Source of the DNA: an uncultured Methylococcaceae bacterium
GTDB taxonomy: Bacteria; Pseudomonadota; Gammaproteobacteria; Methylococcales; Methylomonadaceae
DNA length: 48,512 bases
Direction: 5' to 3'
Assembly: GCA_903944165.1 (NCBI GenBank)
Contig: CAJAQT010000165.1
Coordinates: 1 to 48,512 of the forward strand
The notes beneath the pieces were generated by a model. That model was not told the DNA's origin. It saw nothing but the letters and a program-made list of their open reading frames with translations, and did no database searches. This document shows, piece after piece, positions 26,271-34,700 of this stretch. Numbering within the stretch: the stretch's first letter is position 1; every line of letters starts with the position of its first letter. Both the position numbers and the translations under genes were made by a program.

Positions 26271-27050
26271 ATGACAATAAACCAAGCAATTTATAATGAT
26301 ATTTTACTGATAATTAAAGAATTATCGATTAGTCAAAAAGAAACTGATCGAAAGTTTCAAGAAACCGATCGAAAGTTTCAAGATACTGATCGAAAGTTTC
26401 AAGATACTGATCGAAAGTTTCAAGAAACCGATCGAAAGTTTCAAAAGACTGATCTTGAGTTTCAAGACATTAAACTTATGTTTCAAGATACTGATCGAAA
26501 GTTTCAAGAAACTGATCGAAAGTTTCAAAAGACTGATCTTGAGTTTCAAGACATTAAACTTATGTTTCAAGAAACCGATCGAAAGTTTCAAGTGACTAAT
26601 CAAGAAATTAAAGCGGTCACCGCAAGTGTTGGGCGTTTAAGTAATCGTTTGGGAGAATTTGTTGAAGAAGCAGTGCGTCCTGCGGCAGTAAGATTATTTA
26701 AACAATGCGGTATCGATGTCCATGAGGTTCAGCAAAACGTGACGGTAAACCGGGATGATGGTAGTTTAGAAATTGATTTGTTAGTGGTGAATGATAACGA
26801 TACCGTTGCCATTGAATGCAAAAGTAATTTAAGTGTTGATGACGTCAATGACCACCTAGAGCGTTTAAGCAAGATTAAACGGCTACTTCCTCGCTATAAA
26901 AATAATCGTATTTTAGGCGCGGTGGCGGGCATGGTAATACCTCAGCATGTTGCTGCGTATGCGATAAAAAAAGGTTTATATGTGATTATCCAAAATGGCG
27001 ATCATTTAGACTTAGCAAACACCGCCACCTTTGAGCCTAAAAATTGGTAA
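26271..27050 (+). CDS. Heptad-repeat coiled-coil protein with PD-(D/E)XK nuclease-like domain (DUF3782-like)
   Basis: The product is 259 residues. The first part (25-110) is an uninterrupted series of 7-residue repeats of the form TDRKFQE/D. A 28-residue block (QETDRKFQKTDLEFQDIKLM) is duplicated in tandem at about 51-70 and 79-98. A predicted PD-(D/E)XK fold follows: Asp169 (LEIDLLVV) and Glu182-x-Lys184 (AIECK), preceded by the RLGEFVEEAVRPAA helix. Families of this architecture (DUF3782 and relatives) are common in cyanobacteria and filamentous sulfur bacteria, but their role is unknown to me. It sits between cheR and the triple-CheW gene. DNA cleavage is a possibility from the motif only. 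Confidence 0.75.
   Translation: MTINQAIYNDILLIIKELSISQKETDRKFQETDRKFQDTDRKFQDTDRKFQETDRKFQKTDLEFQDIKLMFQDTDRKFQETDRKFQKTDLEFQDIKLMFQETDRKFQVTNQEIKAVTASVGRLSNRLGEFVEEAVRPAAVRLFKQCGIDVHEVQQNVTVNRDDGSLEIDLLVVNDNDTVAIECKSNLSVDDVNDHLERLSKIKRLLPRYKNNRILGAVAGMVIPQHVAAYAIKKGLYVIIQNGDHLDLANTATFEPKNW
26340..26600 (+). repeat. 21-bp tandem repeats inside a coding region
   Basis: The unit GATCGAAAGTTTCAAGANAC (one heptad, 21 bp) recurs through the 5' half of the coiled-coil nuclease-like gene. A larger 84-bp block is repeated twice in tandem within it. The reading frame is kept throughout. It is prone to length change by slippage. Confidence 0.8.
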
Positions 27051-27169
27051 CGCGTTTAAATGACGCGGGCTTAGTTTATTTTGCATGGATTAAGATGCTA
27101 ACAAAGTTAGCCTTACTTCCTCACAACACCCTTAAATCGTTATAAACTCACCACTACTTGGAAAATAAA

Positions 27170-28567
27170 ATGGATGTAGTCATATTTGAGTTAGATCAAC
27201 AGTATTTTGCGTTACCCACACAGGATATTGTAGAGGTTCTTGATCCATTACCCATCACAGCATTGCCTTTTGCTCCGGCGTATGTTGATGGCTTAGTTAA
27301 TGTTGCGGGGCGAGTGGTTTTACAAATAGATGCTGCACGGTTACTTGAAATGACCTTAGTGTTACCTATAACTCAAGGCAGTTTGCTTATTGTAACGACT
27401 TTAACCGCCACAGTGGCCGTGCATATTGAAAAAATCATGAGTAAAGACTTTATTAATGACGACGCACTGTGTTATTGCGTTGAAAAAAATAGCATTGACG
27501 CCTCACCTCTTCAAATAAAAAATAAAGAAGCCATGCTCGCTGAATTTCAATGGCGAGATAAAGTGGTTTTGTTATTAGATACGCAGAGTTTTGCCTTAGA
27601 ACGCATGCCCGCGCTTGAGATTAATTTAAACGGTGGTCAACTGCTTGGTTCAATGAGTCGTTTAGACGAAACACATGCAGGGGGGATGGAAAATAACGAT
27701 GATTTTTCTTGTCTAATGATTGAGTGTAACCACGAGCAGTATGCGTTGCGCTTACATGATGTTGGTGAAATTGTTGACGCTTTAACGCTTACGCCTTTAC
27801 CACATGCGAATGATGAAATTGCCGGTTTAGCCTTGTTACGAGGCGCGCCATTATTAGCATTATCCTTGCGCCGAATATTAGGGCATTCATTAATCAGCAC
27901 TGAATTGCAAATGGTTGTTGTTGAGGTTCAAGGCATTAAGCTGGCATTTTTGGTTGATAAGGTTTTAGGCATTGAGCGCTTTAGCAAAAATGCTTTACAG
28001 GTAGCGGAGTTAGGACTTGAACTTGAGGGTTATCTCATTAACAAGCAAGGCAAAATGGCAGGTTTATTGTCCCTCGATGGAGTGATCACCGCCCAAAGGT
28101 TAGAGCAATACTGTCAGTTTATCGTGCAAAATCATATCGAAGCCAAGCTTGACCATACAGCCAATAAGCAGCGCTTATTAAGTTTTTTTGTAGGCTCAGA
28201 ATTTTGTGCCTTGCCGCTGCATATTATTGAACGTGTTGAAGAATATCGTGAATACACCGATGTGCCAGGCGGACGCGCAGAATTATCAGGCGTTGTGCAA
28301 GTACAAGGCGCAGTAACGCCAGTAGTGGATTTGCGAAGCATTATGGGCTTAAGCACCCAAACGGCAGTCACCGCATTTTTAGTGGTGCGTCTCAGTGATG
28401 GCGTTTGGGCAGTGATGGTTGATCGTATTGGGCAAGTGATTGAATTGCCCGACACCGACATAGAATCTGTAAAGCATGCGAGTACAGAATATATCACGGC
28501 AGTGGGACGCTTAAATGGAAAATTGCTGTCAATTTTAACGTTAGAGCCGTTGAGCTTGGCGGCGTAA
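27170..28567 (+). CDS. Triple CheW-domain coupling protein
   Basis: The product is 465 residues from ATG 27170 (MDVVIFELDQQYFALP). I preferred it to the in-frame TTG at 27158 because GGA at 27160-27162 serves the ATG. Three CheW-like domains follow one another. Domain 1 runs from about 1 to 145 (VIFELDQQYFALPTQDIVEVL). Domain 2 runs from about 178 to 315 (CLMIECNHEQYALRLHDVGE). Domain 3 runs from about 330 to 462 (LLSFFVGSEFCALPLHIIER). No kinase or receiver part is present. Multi-CheW proteins could bridge several receptors or kinases in an array. It overlaps cheB by one base (TAATG). Confidence 0.88.
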   Translation: MDVVIFELDQQYFALPTQDIVEVLDPLPITALPFAPAYVDGLVNVAGRVVLQIDAARLLEMTLVLPITQGSLLIVTTLTATVAVHIEKIMSKDFINDDALCYCVEKNSIDASPLQIKNKEAMLAEFQWRDKVVLLLDTQSFALERMPALEINLNGGQLLGSMSRLDETHAGGMENNDDFSCLMIECNHEQYALRLHDVGEIVDALTLTPLPHANDEIAGLALLRGAPLLALSLRRILGHSLISTELQMVVVEVQGIKLAFLVDKVLGIERFSKNALQVAELGLELEGYLINKQGKMAGLLSLDGVITAQRLEQYCQFIVQNHIEAKLDHTANKQRLLSFFVGSEFCALPLHIIERVEEYREYTDVPGGRAELSGVVQVQGAVTPVVDLRSIMGLSTQTAVTAFLVVRLSDGVWAVMVDRIGQVIELPDTDIESVKHASTEYITAVGRLNGKLLSILTLEPLSLAA

Positions 28568-29601
28568 TGATTCGATTACTGATAGTTGATGACTCTGCTT
28601 TTATGCGGATTGCATTACGAAAAATGGTAGAACATTGCGATGATATTGTCGTAGTCGGTGAAGCTAAAAATGGTGAAATAGCTTTACGCATGGCGCAGGA
28701 ATTACGCCCAGATGTGATTACTATGGATGTTGAAATGCCTGAAATGGACGGGTTAGCGGCGACTCAAGCCATTATGCAAAGCGTGCCATGTCCTATTATT
28801 ATGATCAGCAGTTTAACAAGTCGAGGCGCGTTAACAACCATTGAAGCTTTAGAAAAAGGTGCGGTGGATTTCATCTCCAAAGAGTCCTCTTTTGTGCAAT
28901 TAGACATTGGTCAGATTGCTGAAGAGTTGGTTGAAAAAATTCGTTTTTGGTACGCACAGCGTGGTACAAGAATGAAGCAGCCAGCTCCATCGTTTATCCC
29001 TATTATCCCCACCGAAAAAAGAATAACACCCATGGGTAAAGTCGGCTTAGTCGTGGTGGCCGTATCAACAGGTGGTCCTGCTGCAATGCCTATTTTGCTA
29101 AAAAATATGGGGGCAATCAGTTGTCCAATGGTGATTGCTCAACACATGCCCGCTATTTTTACGCGTGGTTTTGCCGATCACATGCGTTTTGAAACAGGCT
29201 TAAATGTCGTAGAAAGTGAAAATGGTATGATTTTAACGCCAGGCATGATTGTCGTTGCATCAGGCGGCAAAGATTGTGTAGTGCGTGAGCCTTTTTTGGG
29301 TAAATTAATGGTGTATGACAAGCTTGTTGAAAGCGCACCTATTCATCCTAATGCTGATGTCTTGTTTCATTCTGCGCTTAGTATTTCGGTCAACGTCGTT
29401 GCCGTAGTGATGACCGGCATGGGTAACGATGGTTTGCAAGGTGCGCTTGCCTTACAAGCTAAAAATACGCCGATCTTAGTACAGCAACCGTCCAGTTGTG
29501 TGGTAGATGGTATGCCAGGCGCTATTATTGACGCAGGCGTGCCCTCAGAGATTCTGGGCTTAGCCGAGCTAGGTAAACGTTTAGCTAAATGGTGTAAATA
29601 A
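28567..29601 (+). CDS. cheB: CheB receptor methylesterase/response regulator
   Basis: The product is 344 residues, the usual size. The receiver domain has Asp8-Asp9, phospho-acceptor Asp54 (VITMDVEMPEMDG) and Lys105. After a proline-containing linker comes the methylesterase domain with the catalytic triad Ser167 (VAVSTGGP), His193 (IAQHMP) and Asp288 (MTGMGNDG). It removes methyl groups from, or deamidates, receptor glutamates when phosphorylated by CheA. It is coupled to the triple-CheW gene upstream and to moeA downstream by one-base overlaps. Confidence 0.95.
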   Translation: MIRLLIVDDSAFMRIALRKMVEHCDDIVVVGEAKNGEIALRMAQELRPDVITMDVEMPEMDGLAATQAIMQSVPCPIIMISSLTSRGALTTIEALEKGAVDFISKESSFVQLDIGQIAEELVEKIRFWYAQRGTRMKQPAPSFIPIIPTEKRITPMGKVGLVVVAVSTGGPAAMPILLKNMGAISCPMVIAQHMPAIFTRGFADHMRFETGLNVVESENGMILTPGMIVVASGGKDCVVREPFLGKLMVYDKLVESAPIHPNADVLFHSALSISVNVVAVVMTGMGNDGLQGALALQAKNTPILVQQPSSCVVDGMPGAIIDAGVPSEILGLAELGKRLAKWCK

Positions 29602-30869
29602 TGTCCAAACACTCCCCAATTGATGTGTGCAGTCAAAACGATAAGCCTTTATTAAGCGTAGCAACAGCCTTGGTTAACATGTGGGAATGTATTACTGCTC
29701 TCACTGAGACAGAAGATATACCTCTTAAGCAGGCTTTAGGCAGGGTGCTTGATGACATAGAAACTGCTCCGTGTGCCTTGCCATTAGCGCGTAATTCAGC
29801 CATGGATGGCTATGCTTTTGCCAGTACTGATGTGTTAATTGGGCGTGCCTTTAGTTTACATCAAGTAGGCACTTCTTGGGCTGGTCGACCTTTTACTGGC
29901 ATCGTGCATGCTGGCGAATGTGTGCGTATTTTTACTGGCGCAGTGCTGCCAGAAGCGTGTGATTCAGTCATTATGCAAGAGCATGTTGAGCGTCAACAAG
30001 AACGCATTATTTTTCCAGAGCATACATTATGTTTTGAAAATATTCGCCAAGCAGGTGAAGATATTCCGTTGGACAGCGAGATTGGTCAGCGTGGTCAAGT
30101 CTTATCAGCACTTGATTTAGCCCTGTTTGCCGCGGTAGGAAAAGTGTCGGTACGCGTGCGTAGAAAAGTAAAAATCATCTTTTTTTCCACTGGCGACGAA
30201 TGCTGCGAAGCCGGCAGTGAGCTGCAATTTGGGCAAATTTACGAGAGCAATCAAACGCTTTTGCAGGGATTGCTTGACTCGCCCTTATTTGACTGCACCA
30301 ATGGCGGCGTGATTCCTGATAATAAGCAGCAACTCACAGAAAGCTTATTGGCTGCAGCTAAACATCATGATGTTGTTATTACCACAGGCGGTGTTTCAGT
30401 TGGTGAAGCAGATTATAGTAAAGAAGTATTAACTGACTGTGGTCAGGTGAATTTTTGGAAAGTAGCCGTGAAGCCAGGCAAGCCTTTTGCCTTTGGTACA
30501 TTGGGAGAAAGTTATTTTTTTGGCTTACCAGGTAATCCAATTGCTGTGTGGGTTACGTTTAAGCAATTAGTCCATCCAGCCTTATATTATCTTGCCAGTA
30601 TGCACACCATAACGCCCGTTCGGTTGCTGGCTACCTGCACCACGGCGTTAAAAAAAATGCCAGGACGAATGGAATTTCAGTGTGGCATCTTGAGCCAAGA
30701 CGAGGCTGGACGTTTATGGGTGGCAACGTCAGGAACGCAAGGATCGCATCGTTTTAACGCTGCTGCGAAAAGTAACTGTCTAATTGTTTTGCCGCTTGAG
30801 AATGCCGGCGTACAAAAAGGTGAGCGGGTATGGGTTGAGCCATCAGCTGCTTTTTTGGGGCTAATGTAA
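29601..30869 (+). CDS. moeA: Molybdopterin molybdenumtransferase MoeA
   Basis: The product is 422 residues, the usual length. The family elements are present: NSAMDGYAF, the IFTGAVLPEACDSVIMQEHV strand, TTGGVSVGEADY, VKPGKPFAFG and GLPGNPIAVWVTF, then the C-terminal beta domain. It inserts molybdate into adenylylated molybdopterin to finish the molybdenum cofactor. The start overlaps the cheB stop by one base, so it is read with the chemotaxis genes, an unusual neighbour. A strong hairpin terminator follows its stop. Confidence 0.94.
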   Translation: MSKHSPIDVCSQNDKPLLSVATALVNMWECITALTETEDIPLKQALGRVLDDIETAPCALPLARNSAMDGYAFASTDVLIGRAFSLHQVGTSWAGRPFTGIVHAGECVRIFTGAVLPEACDSVIMQEHVERQQERIIFPEHTLCFENIRQAGEDIPLDSEIGQRGQVLSALDLALFAAVGKVSVRVRRKVKIIFFSTGDECCEAGSELQFGQIYESNQTLLQGLLDSPLFDCTNGGVIPDNKQQLTESLLAAAKHHDVVITTGGVSVGEADYSKEVLTDCGQVNFWKVAVKPGKPFAFGTLGESYFFGLPGNPIAVWVTFKQLVHPALYYLASMHTITPVRLLATCTTALKKMPGRMEFQCGILSQDEAGRLWVATSGTQGSHRFNAAAKSNCLIVLPLENAGVQKGERVWVEPSAAFLGLM

Positions 30870-30871
30870 AC

Positions 30872-30903
30872 AAAAAAAACCGCTCAGTTGAGCGGTTTTT
30901 TTT
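30872..30903. terminator. Strong bidirectional intrinsic terminator
   Basis: An A8 run is followed by CCGCTCA-GT-TGAGCGG and a T8 run. It sits between convergent genes (moeA and the DHH-like gene) and can serve both. Confidence 0.9.
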
Positions 30904-30927
30904 GAGTTGAGGTAAAAACAACCAGCC

Positions 30928-31566
30928 TTAATTGACTTTAATGCGTGTTGCCTTAGCCCCTAAACCCAAGCCTAAAATATTTAATGGACGAACGGGCGAA
31001 GTTGCTTGAGCCATTTCACTATGGCAATCAGCATCTAAGGCAGCGTTAAGATGATAGGTTTTGCATAAATCAAATAAATTTGCCATGAGTAAAAAGTTAG
31101 AAACACTAAACTCTTTAAAACTATTTAAACCAGTTTTTGGATTAAATAAAACGCTTAGTGCCTGATTATCTTTAGTATTTAACACATTCTCTTTGCTAAG
31201 TAAGCTGCTTTTATTGTTATCAACTTCTGTAACAATATCTTCCCACGATGCATTAAAGCGTTTTAAACCACCAAAATAATTGTACACTACATGCGCTGAA
31301 GAATGCGCGTTGACATCAACAATATTGGTGTCCGCAGGGGTTAAATCATGCGCAGTATTGATGTAATTAAAGGCTAAATGAACGTGTTCTCGATAAGGTA
31401 AATTACTGGTAATGTCATGACTATTAATGTTGATAAGCTCATTATTCATGTCGTTTGGGTGCACAAATAACACATCATCAATTAAATCAATTTCTTTTAA
31501 TAAAACGGCACAAATCAAGCCATCTAAATCATTTCGTGTGACAAGTCTATATTTTTTGTCAGTCAT
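30928..31566 (-). CDS. DHH-family exopolyphosphatase-like protein lacking the DHH motif
   Basis: The product is 212 residues. The N-terminus matches DHH-superfamily 'exopolyphosphatase-like' proteins: LVTRNDLDGLICAVLLKE (Asp13 and Asp15 of motif I), FVHPNDM and DITSNLPY. The strand HVHLAFNYI then stands where active relatives have a FDHH-type sequence, so Asp-His-His is replaced by Asn67-Tyr-Ile. SSAHVVYNYFGG and LFNPKTGLNSF follow as in the family. The usual VDKAD-like motif is replaced by VDNNK. The protein is also shorter than the roughly 300 residues I expect. It is probably a catalytically dead, truncated paralogue, yet the frame is intact and has its own terminator. It is divergent from the large regulator gene, 216 bases apart. 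Confidence 0.65.
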   Translation of the reverse strand: MTDKKYRLVTRNDLDGLICAVLLKEIDLIDDVLFVHPNDMNNELININSHDITSNLPYREHVHLAFNYINTAHDLTPADTNIVDVNAHSSAHVVYNYFGGLKRFNASWEDIVTEVDNNKSSLLSKENVLNTKDNQALSVLFNPKTGLNSFKEFSVSNFLLMANLFDLCKTYHLNAALDADCHSEMAQATSPVRPLNILGLGLGAKATRIKVN

Positions 31567-31782
31567 ACTGCGCTCCTTATGAGGTCAAAGTGTTCAGCCC
31601 TTTAATTGAAAGAGTATCAATTATCAGTTTGCTTGGTTGTTTGTAATAATAATGTAACGAAGTTAATCATACAGTTAAAACATAATGATTAAAAGGGAAC
31701 TTTTTTATTAAAGTTATTATACAATTCCAGCGTCCTACTAACGTCCAATAAAACTTAAAATTTAGTTTATTTTTACTAAAAA

Positions 31783-34700
31783 ATGCTTATTAAAAACTCA
31801 AAAAATGATCTTAAGATATTGTTTTTAGGTAATTTTAAAATTATTTTAAAAAATAATACGGTAGCCAGTTTAGCGTATATAAAAATGCGTGCGTTATTGG
31901 CGTATTTGGTCGTGGAGCAAGACCAAACATTTACGCGTGATTTTCTTGCTGAGCTGTTTTGGGGTAATGAAAATCTATCTGTGGCGAGAGCCAGTTTACG
32001 GCGTGCCTTGTCAGATTTACGCAAAGCACTGGAAGTTCCTAGTGATCAGGTATTGTTTGTGGCAACTAAAGATACGCTTCGTTTCATTCCTAATGTATAC
32101 GTTGATGTGCTTTATTTTATGGGTAAAGATTTCGATTTTGTAGATTATCACGATGATTTTTTAATTAGCGATGAACAGCGTGTGTTGCTATATCAAGGTG
32201 AGTTTTTGCGAGGCTTAGTGTTACCTGAATGTGAAGAGTTTATGTCATGGTTGCAACATCAACGAATAGCGTATCATTGTCGAGCTGTGATTTTGCTAGA
32301 GAAGCTCACGTCACATTACCAGAATCTAAAAAAATATCCTAAAGCCCTGCAATTTGCCACACGTTTAGCCGATATAGAGCCCTGGAATGAAACAGCGCAT
32401 TCCTTAGTGATTATGTTATATGCCTTCGATGGACAAATCAGTGCAGCGCTTCATCAATATGAACTGTGCCGCCAGATTTTAAAAACAGAATTAGATACTC
32501 AGCCACAGTCGAGTACTCAACAATTAATTGCTGCAATTCAACAGCGAGGTATGTTGCCCCTTGACGTCAATGTGGAGCCTACTATTCCAGCATCAGACAC
32601 TATAGTCATGGAGTTGCGTCAAGTAACGGTGTTGTACATTGAATTTAGCATGGTCGGCATCGAAGAAGCTGATGTAGAGGAATCGTTACCTATATTACGA
32701 AGTCTGCACGCGCACGGTGAACAGCTTATCAAATTTTATCAGGGCTTTTTGGTGCCGATACACGGGGGTGGCGTATTGGCTTATTTTGGCTATCCAAATG
32801 CACAAGAACACGCGGTGCGTAAAGCCGTACACGTAGCCTTAGCAATGTCTGAAAAAAACACAGCTCAGGTTAAGGTAACTTGCGTTGTGCACACAGGCTT
32901 GCTTGTCAGCAAAGAAAACAGTCAAATTCCTGATGTGTCAGGGCAGCTAACTAAGCAAACGATGCACTTACTGGATAATGAACGTATTGCCACGGTTCTC
33001 ATCAGTCAAATAAGTTATGACGTGGCAGGACGTTATTTTGACTGCACTTTATTAGGTGAACGACTGGTGTTAGGCGAAGCGCAAAAGATTACTTTATATG
33101 CCGTGCATCAGGAAAGCAATTATCTACAGCGTAATGCTAGCCATTTAACCCCGCTAATCGGTCGTCAACAAGAAATGACAACATTAGTACAGCTTTGGCA
33201 AACTGTGCAGTTAGGTGCTTCGCAAAGCGTGGTGATTGAAGGGGATGCTGGTATGGGTAAAACCAGATTGATAACCGCCTTAGTTGCGCATGTAGCAGCA
33301 AGTAACCATAAAATATTTATGTTACGCGGTCAGCAAGAATTCAGTCAAACGCCCTACTATCCGTTGTTACAGATGTTAAAAGGCTGGCTAGGGCTCTCCA
33401 CCAAAACGACGCCAGAGGTCAGCTTAGCAACATTACTGGCGTATTTACAAAAACATTCAATTACTGAGTTAGATGAATATACCTGCAAAGTGTTAGCAGA
33501 TTTACTGTGTTTATCTGAGCCTTATGAAATATCAAAGGCAGAGTGTAGGAAAGTCTCCACGCATAAAGCCTCTATAGAAAAAATACTGTACTTCGTGTTG
33601 CACCGGCAAGCGCAGGCGCAAGCCATCGTATTTATTGTCGAGGATGCCCATTGCTTAGATATCGACACCCAAGCCATACTTAGACGCTTTCATAACATGG
33701 CAAGCAACGGTTGTTTTATGCTCTTTACGATTCGTACTGGACAGCGAAAAGGTGTAAAAAAACTGCCTAACGTGCGGTTGACATTATTGCCACTTAAGTC
33801 GCATGACGCGTTAAAGATGCTGCATTATCTTGATAGCAGCTTGCCCGAACAAGCCGTACAGCGCATTATTGCGAGCGCGGATGGCATTCCTCTGTATCTT
33901 GAAGCGCTTAGCAAACTGGCGACAACACAAATGCTGCCCGCATCATTGCGAGATAGCTTAGCGGTACGTATCGACGGTTTAGGACGGGCAAAAAAAACCT
34001 TACAATTAGCCGCAACGATTGGGCGTGAATTTGATTCTTCGTGGTTACATTATTGTCGACCGTCATTACATAACAATTTAGCCGAAGACTTACAGCATTC
34101 GCTAGAGGCGGGCGTGTTAATCTTAGTTAAAAGAAATATCTATCAATTCAAAGACACCTTAACTCAAGAAGCCGCCTATCAATCGCAAACAAAAGAAGAC
34201 CGGCGACGCGTTCATCATGAGCTTGCGCTGATGTTGCAAAAAAATCTTCCTGAAGTTGTAGAGCACTATCCAGAGCAAATTGCTCAACATTTATCAGCCG
34301 CACAGGCCCAGCGAGAGGCGCTGTGGTTTTGGCTTAAAGCAGGGTTACATGCAACACAAAATGCGGCGTATCAAAAGGCTATTGACTACTATTATGCTGG
34401 CTTACATGAATTAACCACGCTGACAAAAGACCCAGTGCGAGAACGCATGGAATACATCTTGTACACTAGCTTTGAGCATTTACCAGACGATAAAGACGCG
34501 TATATCGTGTTAAATAATATTGAGGCAATTTTAGTCAATCGTTTAGGCGCAGTCTTGTTATCGACGCATGGTTATAGCAGCAAAGAAGCACCGCGTATGT
34601 TTGCAAGAGCCTTAGTATTATGTGAAGAAATAGGGGATCGTAATGGTCGTTTTAAAGCTTTATGGGGATTGTGCTTAATAAACATTGCACAACATGGTGC

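Noticed and set aside
26340-26600. Regular short DNA repeats that could suggest a CRISPR array
   Set aside because: The 21-bp units are contiguous without unique spacers and keep one open frame coding for heptads.
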